Positions 33,069 through 44,602 of a stretch of 64,000 nucleotides of DNA are shown here, in pieces. The stretch comes from Archivesica marissinica (Eukaryota > Mollusca > Bivalvia > Venerida > Vesicomyidae): assembly GCA_014843695.1 (NCBI GenBank), contig CM026391.1:41144598-41208597 (forward strand), written 5' to 3'. Position 1 is the first letter of the stretch, and every line of letters begins with the position of its first letter. A program made the translations under genes and the position numbers. The notes under the pieces were generated by a model. That model ran no database searches. It saw only the letters and a list, made by a program, of their open reading frames with translations, and was not told where the DNA came from.

Positions 33069-34199
33069 TGTAGCAAAATGAAAGTGACCATATTAATTAC
33101 TGTGTAGTTGGGGCCTCTTTATCAATGGGTTTCAGCACATTTTGTCGTACCATTGAAACATTTATTCAGTGATTTTATCATAAATTGGGATGAATGTATC
33201 TATACCAGATAAAGGACAGTGGTGTATTATTATATATCACTTTTAAGGGAAATTCCCGTTTATTTGATAAATCCGACTAGTATTAGCAGATTTGGGTTTA
33301 TTCTTCAAATCACTGTTCCCTGTATCAGTGAAATTAACCTCCAGGGCCTGATAAGAACGCGCAGTCAATATTGTATGTATCATATCGGCTGATAAAATTC
33401 ATGAAACAATCGTGCATGTACTCAGTGAGGGCGCTATAAATTGGACCCCCGCACATTGCACTGAGATTACTCTCGGAACATCACAATTGACTGTTGTGAA
33501 TTGTACATGCGACAAATTTGGTTGCTTCACGCATGAACCAGGAGCCGTGAGAGGTGTAGCTCAGGGGCGTAGATCCTGTTCAGAACGATCGAGACAACAA
33601 GCTGGGGCACGAGCCGACTGGGAGAGTTTGCCGGCGTGAGCTGGTGACCTCCATAGACTGGAGAGTGTCAGCGGGTAGCGGTAGCTGAGCAGCATCGAGT
33701 CCGCCGTCAGTAGACAGGGTCCTTAGGACGCAGGGAGTTAATCATCTTGTGCATTGTAAATCTAGTGAACTATCACTGTGACTGCAATACTTGCCAATCT
33801 TTGAAGTGTGCATTATATAGCACTGTGAAGGCAATACTTGCCAATCTTAACTATGTGCATTATAGCACTGTGATGGCCATACGTGCCAATGTTTAAATAG
33901 GTGCAGTATAGCCTAAAAGTTAAAGTCGAGTGTGGAGACGGCAGTTATTTAGATCTCGGAACTGTTACATAAATTAACGGCATTACCAGCCGTAGACCGG
34001 ACTCTATACCGGAAGTTAAGCCACCATCTGTGAAGAGCCAAACAACGGACACACATACGTCTCCTACCATTCATTGTCTTTGTTGCTAGTGTTGTTTTAT
34101 GTATATTAAAATTTGTAAATCTGCTTAGTCTTTATGCATACACTTGATCCTGGTATCCGTGACCCTAAGAGAAGCTGGCCCTCGTGTCATTTTGTGACA
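33069..34199 (+). repeat. 5' LTR (1131 bp)
   Basis: TGTAGCAAAATGAAAGTGAC ... CTCGTGTCATTTTGTGACA. It is about 190 bp longer than the 3' LTR. Most of the extra sequence is a block at roughly 33120-33350 (from CAATGGGTTTCAGCACATTT) that the 3' LTR lacks. The rest aligns closely. It contains short near-repeats of CACTGTGAAGGCAATACTTG. Confidence 0.93.
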
Positions 34200-34200
34200 A

Positions 34201-34216
34201 TGGTGTCAGAAGTGGG
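34201..34216 (+). other. primer-binding site, tRNA-Leu type
   Basis: TGGTGTCAGAAGTGGG lies one base after the 5' LTR. It is the complement of the CCCACTTCTGACACCA 3' end of a tRNA-Leu, as expected for minus-strand priming. Confidence 0.8.
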
Positions 34217-34737
34217 GTTAGCTTCTCGATACGTCACGATGTCTAGGGTGAGTGTATGCATTAGCTGAGCAATTTAGTGGTTAGTATTACTGAGAATGTA
34301 TGTTTCATTGTTTGTATTTTTGCTGTTCTTCTAGACACTCAAGGGTGGTATCCCGGGAGAACTGTATGTGCTGTTGTGTGGGGACCAGGTCAAGACCGTA
34401 CATAATCTGAGTACAGAGTGAGTTTGCATTTCATTTAAGGTGTATCTTATGATGAACCATAGCCACATCAGGGTGTTTCTGTGGTAACGCACGGACTGAG
34501 GGTACAAATCTCCCTTCATTTGATATCCCTTACAGTGATCTCCCTGAAAGTTGTTGGATGATAAGGGATACTTTTAAACAATACATATGGGGTTATTGTA
34601 TACTTGAGATACTAATGGGCAATTGACTATATTGTGGTTGGGCTATAAGATAGCTGGGTAACAGACCTTAGAATATAGTTACCGGATATGTGAGATCCCG
34701 TGGTACATTAGTAGTATAGTAGGACGGGTGTCAGTAG

Positions 34738-35030
34738 GTGATAGTGTATTCTTACAGTTGAAGTAGATGATAGTGTATTCCTACAGTTGAAGTAGATGAT
34801 AGTGTATTCCTACAGTTGAAGTAGATGATAGTGTATTCCTACAGTTGAAGTAGATGATACTGTATTCCTACAGTTGAAGTAGATGATAGTGTATTCCTAT
34901 AGTTGAAGTAGATGATTGTGTATTCCTACAGTTGAAGTAGATGATTGTGTATTCCTACAGTTGAAGTAGATGATTGTGTATTCCTACAGTTGAAGTAGAT
35001 GATTGTGTATTCCTACAGTTGAGGATAGGA
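34738..35030. repeat. 29-bp minisatellite in the Gypsy leader, about 10 copies
   Basis: Unit GAAGTAGATGATAGTGTATT + CCTACAGTT, with ATAGTG/ATTGTG variants grouped in runs. It sits in the untranslated leader between PBS and gag, so it may have expanded after insertion. Confidence 0.92.
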
Positions 35031-35274
35031 GACATAGATCTAATAATAATTAGATAGTAACAGATATCTGAGTGATAGACACTTGAAGTAGTTGAGGATA
35101 GAGAGATCCTGCAACAATAATAGATATCTGCAGTGATAGACACTTGAAGTAGTATACTAGTACAGGTGTAAGAGTCATAGTGTGAGACGGTGATATAAAG
35201 TGATTTGGGGAGAGTACCATAAAGCACTAGAGTATATTTGAAGTGCATTAGTAGTTACTGGAGTGTAATTAAAC

Positions 35275-36660
35275 ATGGTCAGTTCATTAACTGAGATGGG
35301 TGAACGGTTAGGTTATGAAGGTGAGAGCTTGCATAAGTTTATTAAGGATGAACAAGCTAGAGAAAGAGAAGAAAGAGTTCAAGAGAGAGAAGGTGAGAAG
35401 CTTAAGAAAGAGTTAGAGTCTCAGAAGATAGAAGCTCATAAGTTAGATAAAGAGTTAGAGTTCGAGTCACGAAGGAAATAGAAAGAGTTAGAGCTAGAGT
35501 CTCAGAAGATAGAATCTCATAGGTTAGAGTTAGAATCTCGAATGAAAGAGAAATAGTTAGAATTAGAGCTAGAAGGGAGTCGCCATCAGCGGCAGTTAGA
35601 ATTACTTGAACTCCAGCATAAACAAGGTATCGAGTTAGCAGACATGGATAGGACTAGAGGGCATAGAGCAGAAGGTGGAGAGAGTAGGGTTATTAAAGGC
35701 CCAAAATTACCATATTTTGACCAGGATAAGGATAACATGGATAGTTACTTGTCTAGATTTGAGCGGTATGCTGAGGCACAGCAATGGCATAGAGATCAGT
35801 GGTCTTTACATCTTTGCATTGCTTAAGGGTAAAGCGTTAGATGTGTACTGTAGATTACCTAATGATGGTGCTAGTAATTACGACGCCTTAAAAGCTGCAT
35901 TGCTTAAGAGGTTTGAATTAAGTTTTCGAGTAAGCCAGATGTAGGAGAAACCTTTGTTCAGTTTATGAGAAGGTCGAGGAATTATTTAGATCGATGGTTT
36001 CAGTTGGGGAAGGTAGATCAGACGTATGATGCAGTATTAGATTATCTTTTAAGGGACCAGTTGTTGACTATTTGTAGCCAAGATTTGTATGTATTCTTGA
36101 GAGAGAAGAAGATTGAGAATGCTGAGGAAATGTCTGTACGGGCAGATTTGTTTGCAGAAGCTAGAGGAGGCTGTGTGCGTGTAGTCCGAGATAGTAGAGA
36201 TAGCGATAGGACCAGTTTTAGTGAACTGAGGTATCAGACTAAGTATAGTGGTAGTCAAAGTAGCAGCCAAACTTATTGGAAATGTTCGCACTACAGTGGA
36301 AATCATAAGTCAGTAGATTGTAGACGGAAGGACAGTAAGGGTCACAGAGTAGCAGCTATTGAGGATGATAGAAATATGGCAGAGACCGACATGATGTCAG
36401 CCGGGGCGACAACCACATTCTATAAGAATGATAGAGGTAATAGTTCCTTTAGAGGATATAGAGGTAATAATAACGGAGGTTAGTATAGAGGTAGTTATTC
36501 ATTTAGAGGTAATCGTGGTAACCATGGTGGAAATAGTCGATATGGAAGTAATCAGAGAAGCCGTAGTATACAGAGAAATAGTAGAGGACAGTATAGAGGA
36601 CGTGGTTGGAGTGAGTCCAAAAGCTCAGATAGTTCTTGTTGTGTGCAAGACGAACCTAGC
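35275..36660 (+). pseudogene. Gypsy gag (SCAN-related capsid), broken
   Basis: Opens MVSSLTEMGERLGYEGESLH followed by a long Glu/Arg/Lys coiled coil, with stops at 35479-35481 and 35554-35556. The capsid begins KGPKLPYFDQDKDNMDSYL with RFERYAEAQQW, and a frameshift falls near 35810. LLKGKALDVYCRLP and ALLKRFELS follow, then YLLRDQLLTICSQDLYVFL, the segment related to the SCAN domain. The zinc knuckle is degenerate (KCSHYSGNHKSVDC). An Arg/Gly/Asn-rich end (36430-36600) follows. Gag would form the particle shell. Confidence 0.85.
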
Positions 36661-37083
36661 TTAGGATCGTGTATGGAGTTGGCTAAATGTCCTACAGCAT
36701 TAGGTAGTGTTAATGACCAGGCAGTTACGGCAATGAGACATACGGGAGCAACATGTGTTGTAGTTAAAAAAAGACTTAGTGTTACCTAAGCAATAGGTAG
36801 ACAGAGATGTTGTAAATATATTGATGGGACAAAACGGTGTTTTCCTGTAGCGATCATAATTGTGGATTGTCCGTATTTTCCCGGCACAACGGAAGCATTG
36901 TGCATGGATACGCCACTGTATGAGTTAGTGATCGGTAACGTCAAAGGAGCTCAGAGTAGTGACATAGATGTATTAGCGGTAGAGACCAGGGGTCAACATA
37001 AGGCGGTAGCAAAGCCTTATAAGAAATTGATTGTACCGGATAAGGTTCTAGATATATCCAAGGAAGAGTTTCTAGTGTTATAG
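36661..37083 (+). pseudogene. Gypsy protease region, active-site Asp lost
   Basis: VTAMRHTGATCVVV stands where the aspartic protease signature D-T-G-A is expected. The codon at 36739-36741 is CAT (His) instead of Asp. A stop follows near 36787. YPYF-type flap text (VDCPYFPGTTEALCMDTPLY) and ELVIGNVKGA continue to a stop at 37081-37083. Confidence 0.75.
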
Positions 37084-37995
37084 AGAGAGGATAAGACTTT
37101 AGATGTTCTAAAAGGGAGAGCAGAGAGTAGAACCATTAGCAAACATAAAGGTGGTGGTATAGTAGGATTTCTGTGGAAGAATAGATTACTCTATAGAGAA
37201 TTTGAGTTTAAGGATGGTAAAAAGGTGTACCAACTAGTTGTACCAGTGAAATGTAGAGAGTCGGTACTGAACGTGGGTCATGAAGCTTTAATGGTAGGGC
37301 ATCTGGGTATTAGAAAGACTATCGATAGGGTGGTATCGGAGTTTTATTGGCCGTGAATTATCTCGCATGTATCGAGATATTGTCATTCATGTGACATCTG
37401 TCAACGAACCATACCCTTAGGGAAAGTAACGAAGGTGCCGTTAGGTCATGTGCCATTAATTGAAACACCATTTAAGAGGGTAGCAGTGGATATTGTAGGA
37501 CCCATAGAACCTATGACAGACAAGAAAAATAGGTATATTCTAGTGATGGTAGATTATGCCACTAGGTATCCTGAGGCAATCGCATTGCCTAGTATTGAGA
37601 CAGAGAGTAGCAGAGGCTTTAGTGGACATGTTTAGTAGATTGGGGGCCCCGAAGAAATGTTAACAGACTGTGGAGTGCAGTTTACATCAAGGTTGATGAA
37701 TGAAGTTAGTAGGTTGTTGTCAATGAGGCAAATAACCACTAGCCTATATCATCTGATCTGTAACGGACTGGTAGAAAAATTTAATGGCACGATGAAGAGA
37801 ATGTTAAGGAGAATATGTAGTGAGAGACCGAAAGATTTTGACAAATATCTAAACGCAGTGTTGATTGCCTATAGAGAAGTTCCACAGGAGAGTATGGGGT
37901 TTTCTGCCTTTGAAATGTTGTAAAGAAGACGAATCAGAGGACCGATTAGTATTTTAAGAGAGTTATGGTCTGCTGGTGAGGTTAGAGACGAAGAG
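37084..37995 (+). pseudogene. Gypsy integrase (upstream of RT), interrupted
   Basis: Zinc-binding HHCC module: HEALMVGHLGIRKTIDRVV ... RYCHSCDICQRT, with a stop after FYWP (37354-37356). The catalytic core has VAVDIVGPIEP (first Asp), YILVMVDYATRYPEAIALP, MLTDCGVQFTS (second Asp, about 37657) and GLVEKFNGTMKRML (Glu). A stop at 37921 follows. The C-terminal domain is cut by the hAT insertion and resumes at 41593. The position of this gene before RT defines the Gmr1-like order. Confidence 0.88.
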
Positions 37996-38009
37996 ATTAC
38001 AGGCCTACT

Positions 38010-38145
38010 GTAATCAATTGCGATTGCGATTACTTGCTCTTATTACGATTACGATTGCGATTACAATTACACAATATTTTGAATGTAATCAATTGCGATT
38101 GCGATTACATTGTAAAGTAATCATGATTACAATCATGATTACTTC
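38010..38145. repeat. hAT subterminal hexamer array, left
   Basis: Repeated TGTAATCAATTGCGATTGCG and GATTACGATTGCGATTAC motifs plus the palindrome AATCATGATTACAATCATGA. These probably serve as transposase-binding repeats, by analogy with other hAT ends. Confidence 0.8.
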
Positions 38146-38514
38146 TTTAAATTTGATAACATTAAGATATAACACAAAACTGGTATAAAACCAATATATA
38201 TTTATTGTTTAAATCATCATGCAATTTACAACTCAACATATTAATAGCAACAATTTATATTTTAAACGGGTAATTTAGCCATTCTCAAATGTCTTATGTA
38301 AAGATTAAAAGATAGGAAGAAAATAAGCATGATAAGAGTCATTGTAATGATTGTATGTCTCTACCATCTACATGATCTATGTTATAATGTACAACAAAAG
38401 TATCCTGATTCCTATGATCCTATCATCCTATGTTATCTATTAAAAGTAGCACTTCACACAGTATTTTAATTAATTATTTAACCAACTACATGTAGTTCTG
38501 TTTATTTTAACAGT

Positions 38515-40172
38515 TTATGCACAATTACACCTGATGAACATCAGATCCTCAAATGTAAAGTCTGCCAACCTACATCTCTCTGGGCGAAACACTTTACCAG
38601 CTATACTAAAGAGTCTCTCCACGGGTGCAGATGAGGCTTGGATCCCCAGATAATGCTTGGCTAATTTAGCGAGAGTTGGAAAGGTAGATTCCTGAACTTT
38701 CCAATAATCCAGAGGGTTGCTGTCCTCGGGTGCACATGGTTGTGATAGATAGTCCTGTATTTCCTTTTCCACAGTTGAGCTGTTTTGGTTTGATGGTTGA
38801 CGGGGAGTGTTCATGAAGCTGAGTAGTTTACTACGCTTCCGTGGAGGTGACTGAGGTTCAGGGTCATCTGTCGAAGCAGCAGGTGCTGTGGTAACTAAAT
38901 CACCTAATGCCGTGAACATCAGGTTAGCACGTTGGGTTGCACGCTCCTCCTCATCTTTGCACCACTGCAGCTTGAACCGCGGATCCAAGCAAGTAGCTGT
39001 CGCAAAAATCTCACGTTCCTCAAACACAGTCAGGCGTGTGTCGACAGATGTTTTGAGTGTGTCCACCAGCTTGCAATTATAACGGGAGTGCATCGCCCTC
39101 AGATGTGCCTTCAGACCTCGAACGCATGGTATGACGTAGCTAGATGTCACCACATTCTGTCCTTGAACAAATCTGTGGCCTCCTCAAAGGGTGCCAAGAT
39201 ATCACATAAATCCAGAAGTATGTTCCGATCATGCTGGTTAAGAGTGACTGTATCTAGATCTGCAAGCTTCTCCTAGGGCACACGTAGAACTGAGCGAATC
39301 AGCTTCACTTCAGAGTTCCACCTAGTCGCGTTTGCTGCCTGAAGCTTAGCTTCTCCTTCCAGATGTTCAGATGCATGGGTAGACTTTCGCACATGGGACA
39401 CAACTTTTGAAGCCATAGCAATTACTTTGGTTAACTGTCCTCCGTTTTTAAGTCCATCTCTAACCACTAGATTGAGTGTGTGTGCAAAACAGGGACTATG
39501 TTCCGGTAGAAAGTCAAAATGATCCTCATTGTCATCACTCTGATCGACATCCTCATCATCAGATCCGTCATCAGGCTCACTCACAACATCCTGAAACCCT
39601 GGAAGCGAGAATGCTTTTATCATGTTAGAGGCATTATCCGTCACAACATTAGCAATCTTCTTGGCAATTTCAAAGGAACTGACCACTTCCTCATACTGCT
39701 GAAATATATTATCTGCAGTGTGTCGTCCTTTAAACCGTTTACAAGCCAACATCACAGACTGCATGGTCCAATCGAGAATAAAGTGTCCAGTGATGCCTAT
39801 GAAGCCTCTCATCTGGCGACTGGACCACATATCGATTGTCAGACACACATCCTGCGCTTGTTTAAGCTTGCTCATCATGCTCAGGTGTACATCCTGACAA
39901 GTGTCTCTCAGCAGCTTTGATGATAGGTGCTTCCTACTAGGAACTTGGTATCGAGGGTCCAGTACTTCTACTAGCTCACGGAATTTAACACTGTCCACAA
40001 CAGAGAGTGGCATTAGATCATCTGCTATAAACAGGACCAGCGCTTCTGTGATGCTCTTCTGGCGATAGTCGTGGTGTGGATACTTCTTTACCCCCTCTAT
40101 AAAGCTGATTAATTTGGGCTGATTTGCAGTCTGCTTGATGTCAGGCTTCTTGTCAAGAACTGCAGAATGTTT
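38515..40172 (-). pseudogene. hAT transposase main exon (RNase H-like core and C-terminal dimerisation), broken
   Basis: Exon starts after TACTTTCAG at 40173. KHSAVLDKKPDIKQTANQPK leads into the core. DVCLTIDMWSSRQMRGFIGI holds the first catalytic Asp and NVVTDNASNMIKAF the second. SPCFAHTLNLVV supplies the C..H motif and ATRWNSEVKL the RW motif. A stop lies at 39273-39275 and a frameshift near 39165. The last exon part (GQNVVTSSYVIPCVRG to 38515) ends with the hAT dimerisation motif SAPVERLFSIAGKVFRPERC, which holds the catalytic Glu. It would excise and reinsert the element, but these lesions make it inactive. Confidence 0.9.
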
Positions 40173-40660
40173 CCTGAAAGTATAAAGTAAAATATTTCAT
40201 TAAAATACACATTTCTTTAAATGGTAAACATGATAAAGTTAATAATATTATTAGAAGTAAAACCATAATACTCCTATAACAAACCTAGGGTGGATCCATC
40301 ATTTAGATTCACCAGCTACATGTCTCTAATCAAAGCATAATATTACAACATTGGAGAGCTTAATAATAGGCAGTCAAGATATTAACTTGAGGCTCTATCA
40401 TCATTTCATCATACAAAGTGACCGCTTTTTACTTATTTTAGTGTTTTACTGCAAACTGTGCTATCCAGCCTTTAAGGGGAATATTAAAGGATCTGACACC
40501 AGAACAATAGAGGGCCAGAGATTTAATGATGTCTTGCAAAGAGGTTTCTATAGATGGACTTTATTCAATAAAATTTAAACATGATGAAGGCTGAAACTTT
40601 AAAAATGTTATGATCATTTAAATTTTAATTGACTACCAAAGATAACAAAAATATTATTAC

Positions 40661-40810
40661 CTTCAGATGAGTCATCAAGTTAGATGTTGTCTTGCCAACA
40701 CCAGAAATGAACTGATGACAATGTTTGCACTTTGCTTTGTATTTGCCACTGGTATCATGACTATCATCTGGCATTTCAAAATGCTCAAACACTTGAGACT
40801 TAGCTGCCAT
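40661..40810 (-). pseudogene. hAT transposase BED-finger exon
   Basis: MAAKSQVFEHFEMPDDSHDT, then KYKAKCKHCHQFISGVGKT and LMTHLK: a BED-type zinc finger (C-x2-C ... H), followed by a donor AAG|GTAATA at 40660. Joined to 40173 the downstream frame is off by two bases, so either the donor region has lost bases or splicing differs. DNA binding to the subterminal repeats is the usual role of BED fingers. Confidence 0.8.
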
Positions 40811-41404
40811 AATGGCTTATGATGAATTTATTGAATATAAGATTAATCCAAATGCTCACTGTCAGACAGTGAGATGATCTGATGACACTCATATTTCCTC
40901 CAGCATATATATGGAACCTGGAGCAGATCATAGTGCATGTAATTATAACACCTCTGAGCTTAATAATACATTTTGAGTATAATCTTGTTCTTCAAAGTAA
41001 TATTTAAGTTAATCAATTGATTAGCTCCATGCATTTGAGCAATTATAACATGACACCTGGTAATTACATATTTACACCAATTAATAGCTTCAAAGGCACT
41101 TTTAAAATTATAGGTCTATGATACCTACTCAACTTGATTAACTCCAAGTAGTTTAGAACAACATTAACATGGGACCTGGTAATAAAAAGTAACACCATTT
41201 AGCTTCAAAGGTTCTTTTAAAAACATGGATTTAGGAGATATACTCAACTTGATTAACTCCATGCCTCTTAAGATACTATTTGTAACATTTAATGAATAGA
41301 TCTGTAAAAACCTTTAGCTTCAAAGGAACTGTTTAGTGTTTACAACAAAATACAGTTAACAAATATGCACAACAGGATATAAAATGTGTGCAAATGTAAC
41401 AAAA

Positions 41405-41586
41405 ATATATGTACAATCATTACAGTAATCATGAAAGTAATCAGTGATTGCGATTACTTTGCCAATGTAATTGATTACGATTGCAATTACTTGAACAAAT
41501 AAAAGCTGATTGCGATTGCGATTACGATTACATCAAAAAATGTAATCGATTACAATCGATTGCGATTACCGATTGCGATTACCCCA
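41405..41586. repeat. hAT subterminal hexamer array, right
   Basis: GTAATCAGTGATTGCGATTA, TTGATTACGATTGCAATTAC and ATTGCGATTGCGATTACGAT runs, which mirror the left array in reverse complement. Confidence 0.8.
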
Positions 41587-41592
41587 TGTCTG

Positions 41593-41895
41593 GTACGTAC
41601 CAGTATGTGGTGGACTTGAGAGAGAGAGAGAGAGAGAGATTGGAGGAAACGTGTAAGTTAGCACAGGATGAGTTGAGTAAGGCTAAGTTTAGACAAAGGA
41701 AGTATTACAATAGAAAATCTAGAGTACGTAGATTCAAGGAAGGTAGCAAGGTGTTGGTGTTACTTCCTGTAGACCACAACAAACTTTTATTGAGATGGAA
41801 AGGTCCATTTGTAGTTACTGAGGTAAAGAATGAGTTAGACTATGGTGTAGACATAGATGGGAAGGGCAACACTTCCATGCAAACATGTTAAAAGA
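41593..41895 (+). pseudogene. Gypsy integrase C-terminal domain (resumed)
   Basis: TYQYVVDLRERERERLEETC (with a (GA)n run at 41618-41640 that stays in frame), YYNRKSRVRRFKEGSKVLVL and LLRWKGPFVVTEV, the SH3-like end of Gypsy integrase. A frameshift near 41875 separates it from the HVKMLK-type linker to RT. It continues the protein broken at 37995. Confidence 0.83.
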
Positions 41896-43075
41896 GTATT
41901 TGGACAGAATAGAGGTACCAAGTAGGGAAATTGGAACATTAGAGGTAGTTTGTGCAACTAGTGTTATGGAGGAAGATGAGGTAGTGGAGAATATAGGTGA
42001 CCTGAATCAGGAGTCTCTAGAAATGCAGTTGGAATGTCCATTAGGGTTAGGACAGGTGTCAGTCAAGGATGTTGACATTTGTAACTCCCTGTCAGCAACT
42101 CAGAGAGCAGAGGTACATGAGATTTTAAGAGAGTTCTCAGCCACATTAAGTGACATGCTGGGTACAACTCATTTAATTGAGCATGACATTCAGTTAAACA
42201 CTGAAGAGCCACTTAGGATTAAAGGGTACCCAGTTCCTTATCATTCTATGGAGGTTGTCAATGAGGAGGTACAGAAAATGTTGGATATGGGCGTTATTGA
42301 GGAATCTAACGCACCATTTCCCTCTCCTATAGTCATGATTAGGAAGAAGGATGGGAGCATGTGATTTTGCATTGAATTCCGGCAACGGAATACGTCACGG
42401 TGTTTGATGCCGAACCAATGCCAAATATAGAGGAGATATTTTCCAAATTGGCCAAATACAAGTACTTTTCAAAAATCGATTTATCCAAGGGATATTGGCA
42501 AGTTCCGCTTACCGAGAACGCCAAGAATATGACGTCATTTCAAACGTCAGAGGGTTTATTTCGATTTAGAAAGATGCCGTTTGGGTTAGTGACTGCACCA
42601 GCTACATATTGTAGACTAGTTCGCAAGGTGTTGAAATGATTAGATTGTGCCGACAGTTTTGTCGATGACATACTGATCTGTTCAATAGATTGGGAAACGC
42701 ATCTGATAGCGTTACGACAAGTCTTAGATAGACTAAGAGGTGCTAGATTGACGGCTAACCCTGCTAACTGTTCCATAGAGTATCAGAACATCGAGTGCTT
42801 GAGCCATGTGATTGGGGAGTCCCAGACTTTGAGGCCTGTGCAATCTAAGATTGAGGCAATTTAGAAAGCTGACCGGCCTACCACTAAGAAAGGGGTGAGG
42901 TAATTTTTAGGTGTGGTGGGATTTTATAGGAGATTTATCCCCAACTGTTCTGCGGTTGCGGCCCCTCTTAGTGATCTGACTAAGAAGGTGATGCCAAACC
43001 AGGTCATCTGGGAAGAAAGTCAGGAATGGGCTTTCAACACTTTGAAAGAGAGACTAGTGGGTCCGCCCATTTAAA
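41885..43075 (+). pseudogene. Gypsy reverse transcriptase, broken
   Basis: The linker has acidic text, then RT: HDIQLNTEEPLRIKGYPVPY, VIEESNAPFPSPIVMIRKKD and a stop at 42362-42364. A frame change leads to YKYFSKIDLSKGYWQVPL (first catalytic Asp, about 42478). FRKMPFGLVTAPATY follows, with a stop at 42637-42639, and then SFVDDILI (Asp pair, about 42665). LGVVGFYRRFIPNCS marks the thumb. Four or more stops occur in total. Confidence 0.9.
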
Positions 43076-43104
43076 ACTTTTAAAAATTAAAAATTAGACC
43101 ACCC

Positions 43105-43480
43105 ATTTATTCTGAGGACCGATGCGTCCGAATTAGGATTAGGGGCAATCTTATTGCAAGAACAGGAGGGGCAAATTATGCCAATTGCTTACGCCAGTAG
43201 AAAGTTGCTGGCCAGGGAAAAGAATTATTCAGTTATTGAAAAGGAATGTTTGGCCGTTGTATGGGGTGTTGCAAAATTCCATAGGTATCTGTTTGGCAAG
43301 GTATTTATGCTGGAAACGGTTCATCAGCCGTTGCTCTACATGAATAAGTCCAAACTAACCAACTCTAGGGTTATGAGATGGGCCTTACAACTTCAACCAT
43401 ATAGGTTTAGAATCAAGGCCATACAAGGAAAGGACAATGTAGACTATTTGAGTAGGGTAGGACAGAAGACTATTTGAGTA
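43105..43480 (+). pseudogene. Gypsy RNase H, partly intact
   Basis: ILRTDASELGLGAILLQEQE (catalytic Asp), IAYASRKLLAREKNYSVIEK (Glu) and MLETVHQPLLYM, where the usual Asp of the 'ETDHQPL' motif is Val (43319 region). It ends QGKDNVDYLSRVG and then repeats DYLSRVGQK-coding DNA once (a 27-bp duplication at 43440-43495). No chromodomain. Confidence 0.85.
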
Positions 43481-43657
43481 GGGTAGGACAGAAGTAGGGA
43501 GTATGTATATATAAGTGCTATGGAGACGGTACAGTGTAGTATATTCGTATCTTGTAAACGGTACGGTAGAGATTTAATTCTCTGAGATATGTTGTAAATA
43601 GCCTCGCTCATTGTGTAATTTTAAAGTGTAAACACTTTTACCCCGGGATGGAACGTA

Positions 43658-44602
43658 TGTAGCAAAATGAAAGTGACCATATTAACTACTGTATAGTTGG
43701 AGCCTCTTTATCATAAGATAAGAGCGCGCAGTCAATATTGTATGTATCATATCGGCTGATAAAATTCATGAATAAATCGGGCGTGTACTCAGTGGGGGCG
43801 CTATAAATTGGACACCCGCACATTGCACTGAGATTACTCTCGGAACATCACAATTGACTGTTGTGAATTGTACATGCGACAGATTTGGTCGCTTCACGCA
43901 TGAACCAGGAGCCGTGAGAGGTGTAGCTCAGGGGCGTAGATCCTGTTCAGAACGATCGAGATAACGAGCTGGGGCACGAGTCGACTGGGAGAGTTTGCCG
44001 GCGTGAGCTGGTGACCTCCATAGACTGGAGAGTGTCAGCGGGTAGTGGTAGCTGAGCAGCATCGAGTCCGCCGTCAGTGGACAGGGTCCTTAGGAAGCAG
44101 GGATTTAATCATATTGTGCATTGTAAATCTAGTGAATTATCACAATACTTGCCAATCTTTGAAGTGTGCATTATAGCACTGTGACGGCAATAATTGCCAA
44201 TCTTTTAAAGTGTGCATTATATAGCACTGTGAAGGCAATACTTGCCAATCATAACTATGTGCATTGTAGCACTGTGATGGCCATACGTGCCAATGTTTAA
44301 ATAGGTGCACTATAGCCTAAACATTAAAGTCGAGTGTGGAAACGGCAGTTATTTAGATCTCGGAACTGTTACATAAATTAACGGCATTACCAGCCGTAGA
44401 CCGGACTCTATACCGGAAGTTAAGCCACCATCTGTGAAGAGCCAAACTACGGACAAACATACGTCTCCTACCAGTCATTGTCTGTGTTGCTAGTGTTGTT
44501 TTATGTATATTAAAATTTGTAAATCTGCTTAGTATTTATGCATACACTTGATCCTGGTATCCGTGACCCTAAGAAAGCTGGCCCTCGTGTCATTTTGTGA
44601 CA
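43658..44602 (+). repeat. 3' LTR (945 bp)
   Basis: TGTAGCAAAATGAAAGTGAC ... TCATTTTGTGACA, aligned with the 5' LTR but lacking its block at about 33120-33350. A purine-rich GGGATGGAA just upstream (about 43645) may be the polypurine tract. Confidence 0.93.

Larger units (their letters stand above)
38000..41592 (-). mobile_element. hAT transposon nested in the Gypsy integrase
   Basis: A minus-strand transposase gene flanked by subterminal arrays of GATTGC/GATTAC hexamers (38010-38140 and 41405-41585). Candidate ends are CAGGCCTACTGTAATC on the left and the complement CAGACATGGGGTAATC on the right. They share CAG, a few bases and GTAATC. I could not find a convincing 8-bp target duplication, so the exact ends are uncertain. 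Gypsy integrase text resumes at TYQYVVDL just after 41592. Confidence 0.82.
33068..44602 (+). mobile_element. Gmr1-like Ty3/Gypsy LTR retrotransposon, interrupted by hAT
   Basis: Two LTRs (33069-34199 and 43658-44602), a PBS matching tRNA-Leu, gag, protease, integrase and then RT-RNase H. Integrase upstream of RT is the copia-like order known in the Gmr1 group of Ty3/Gypsy. All genes are broken. A hAT element lies within the integrase C-terminal region. The whole is inserted in a LINE ORF1. Confidence 0.9.
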
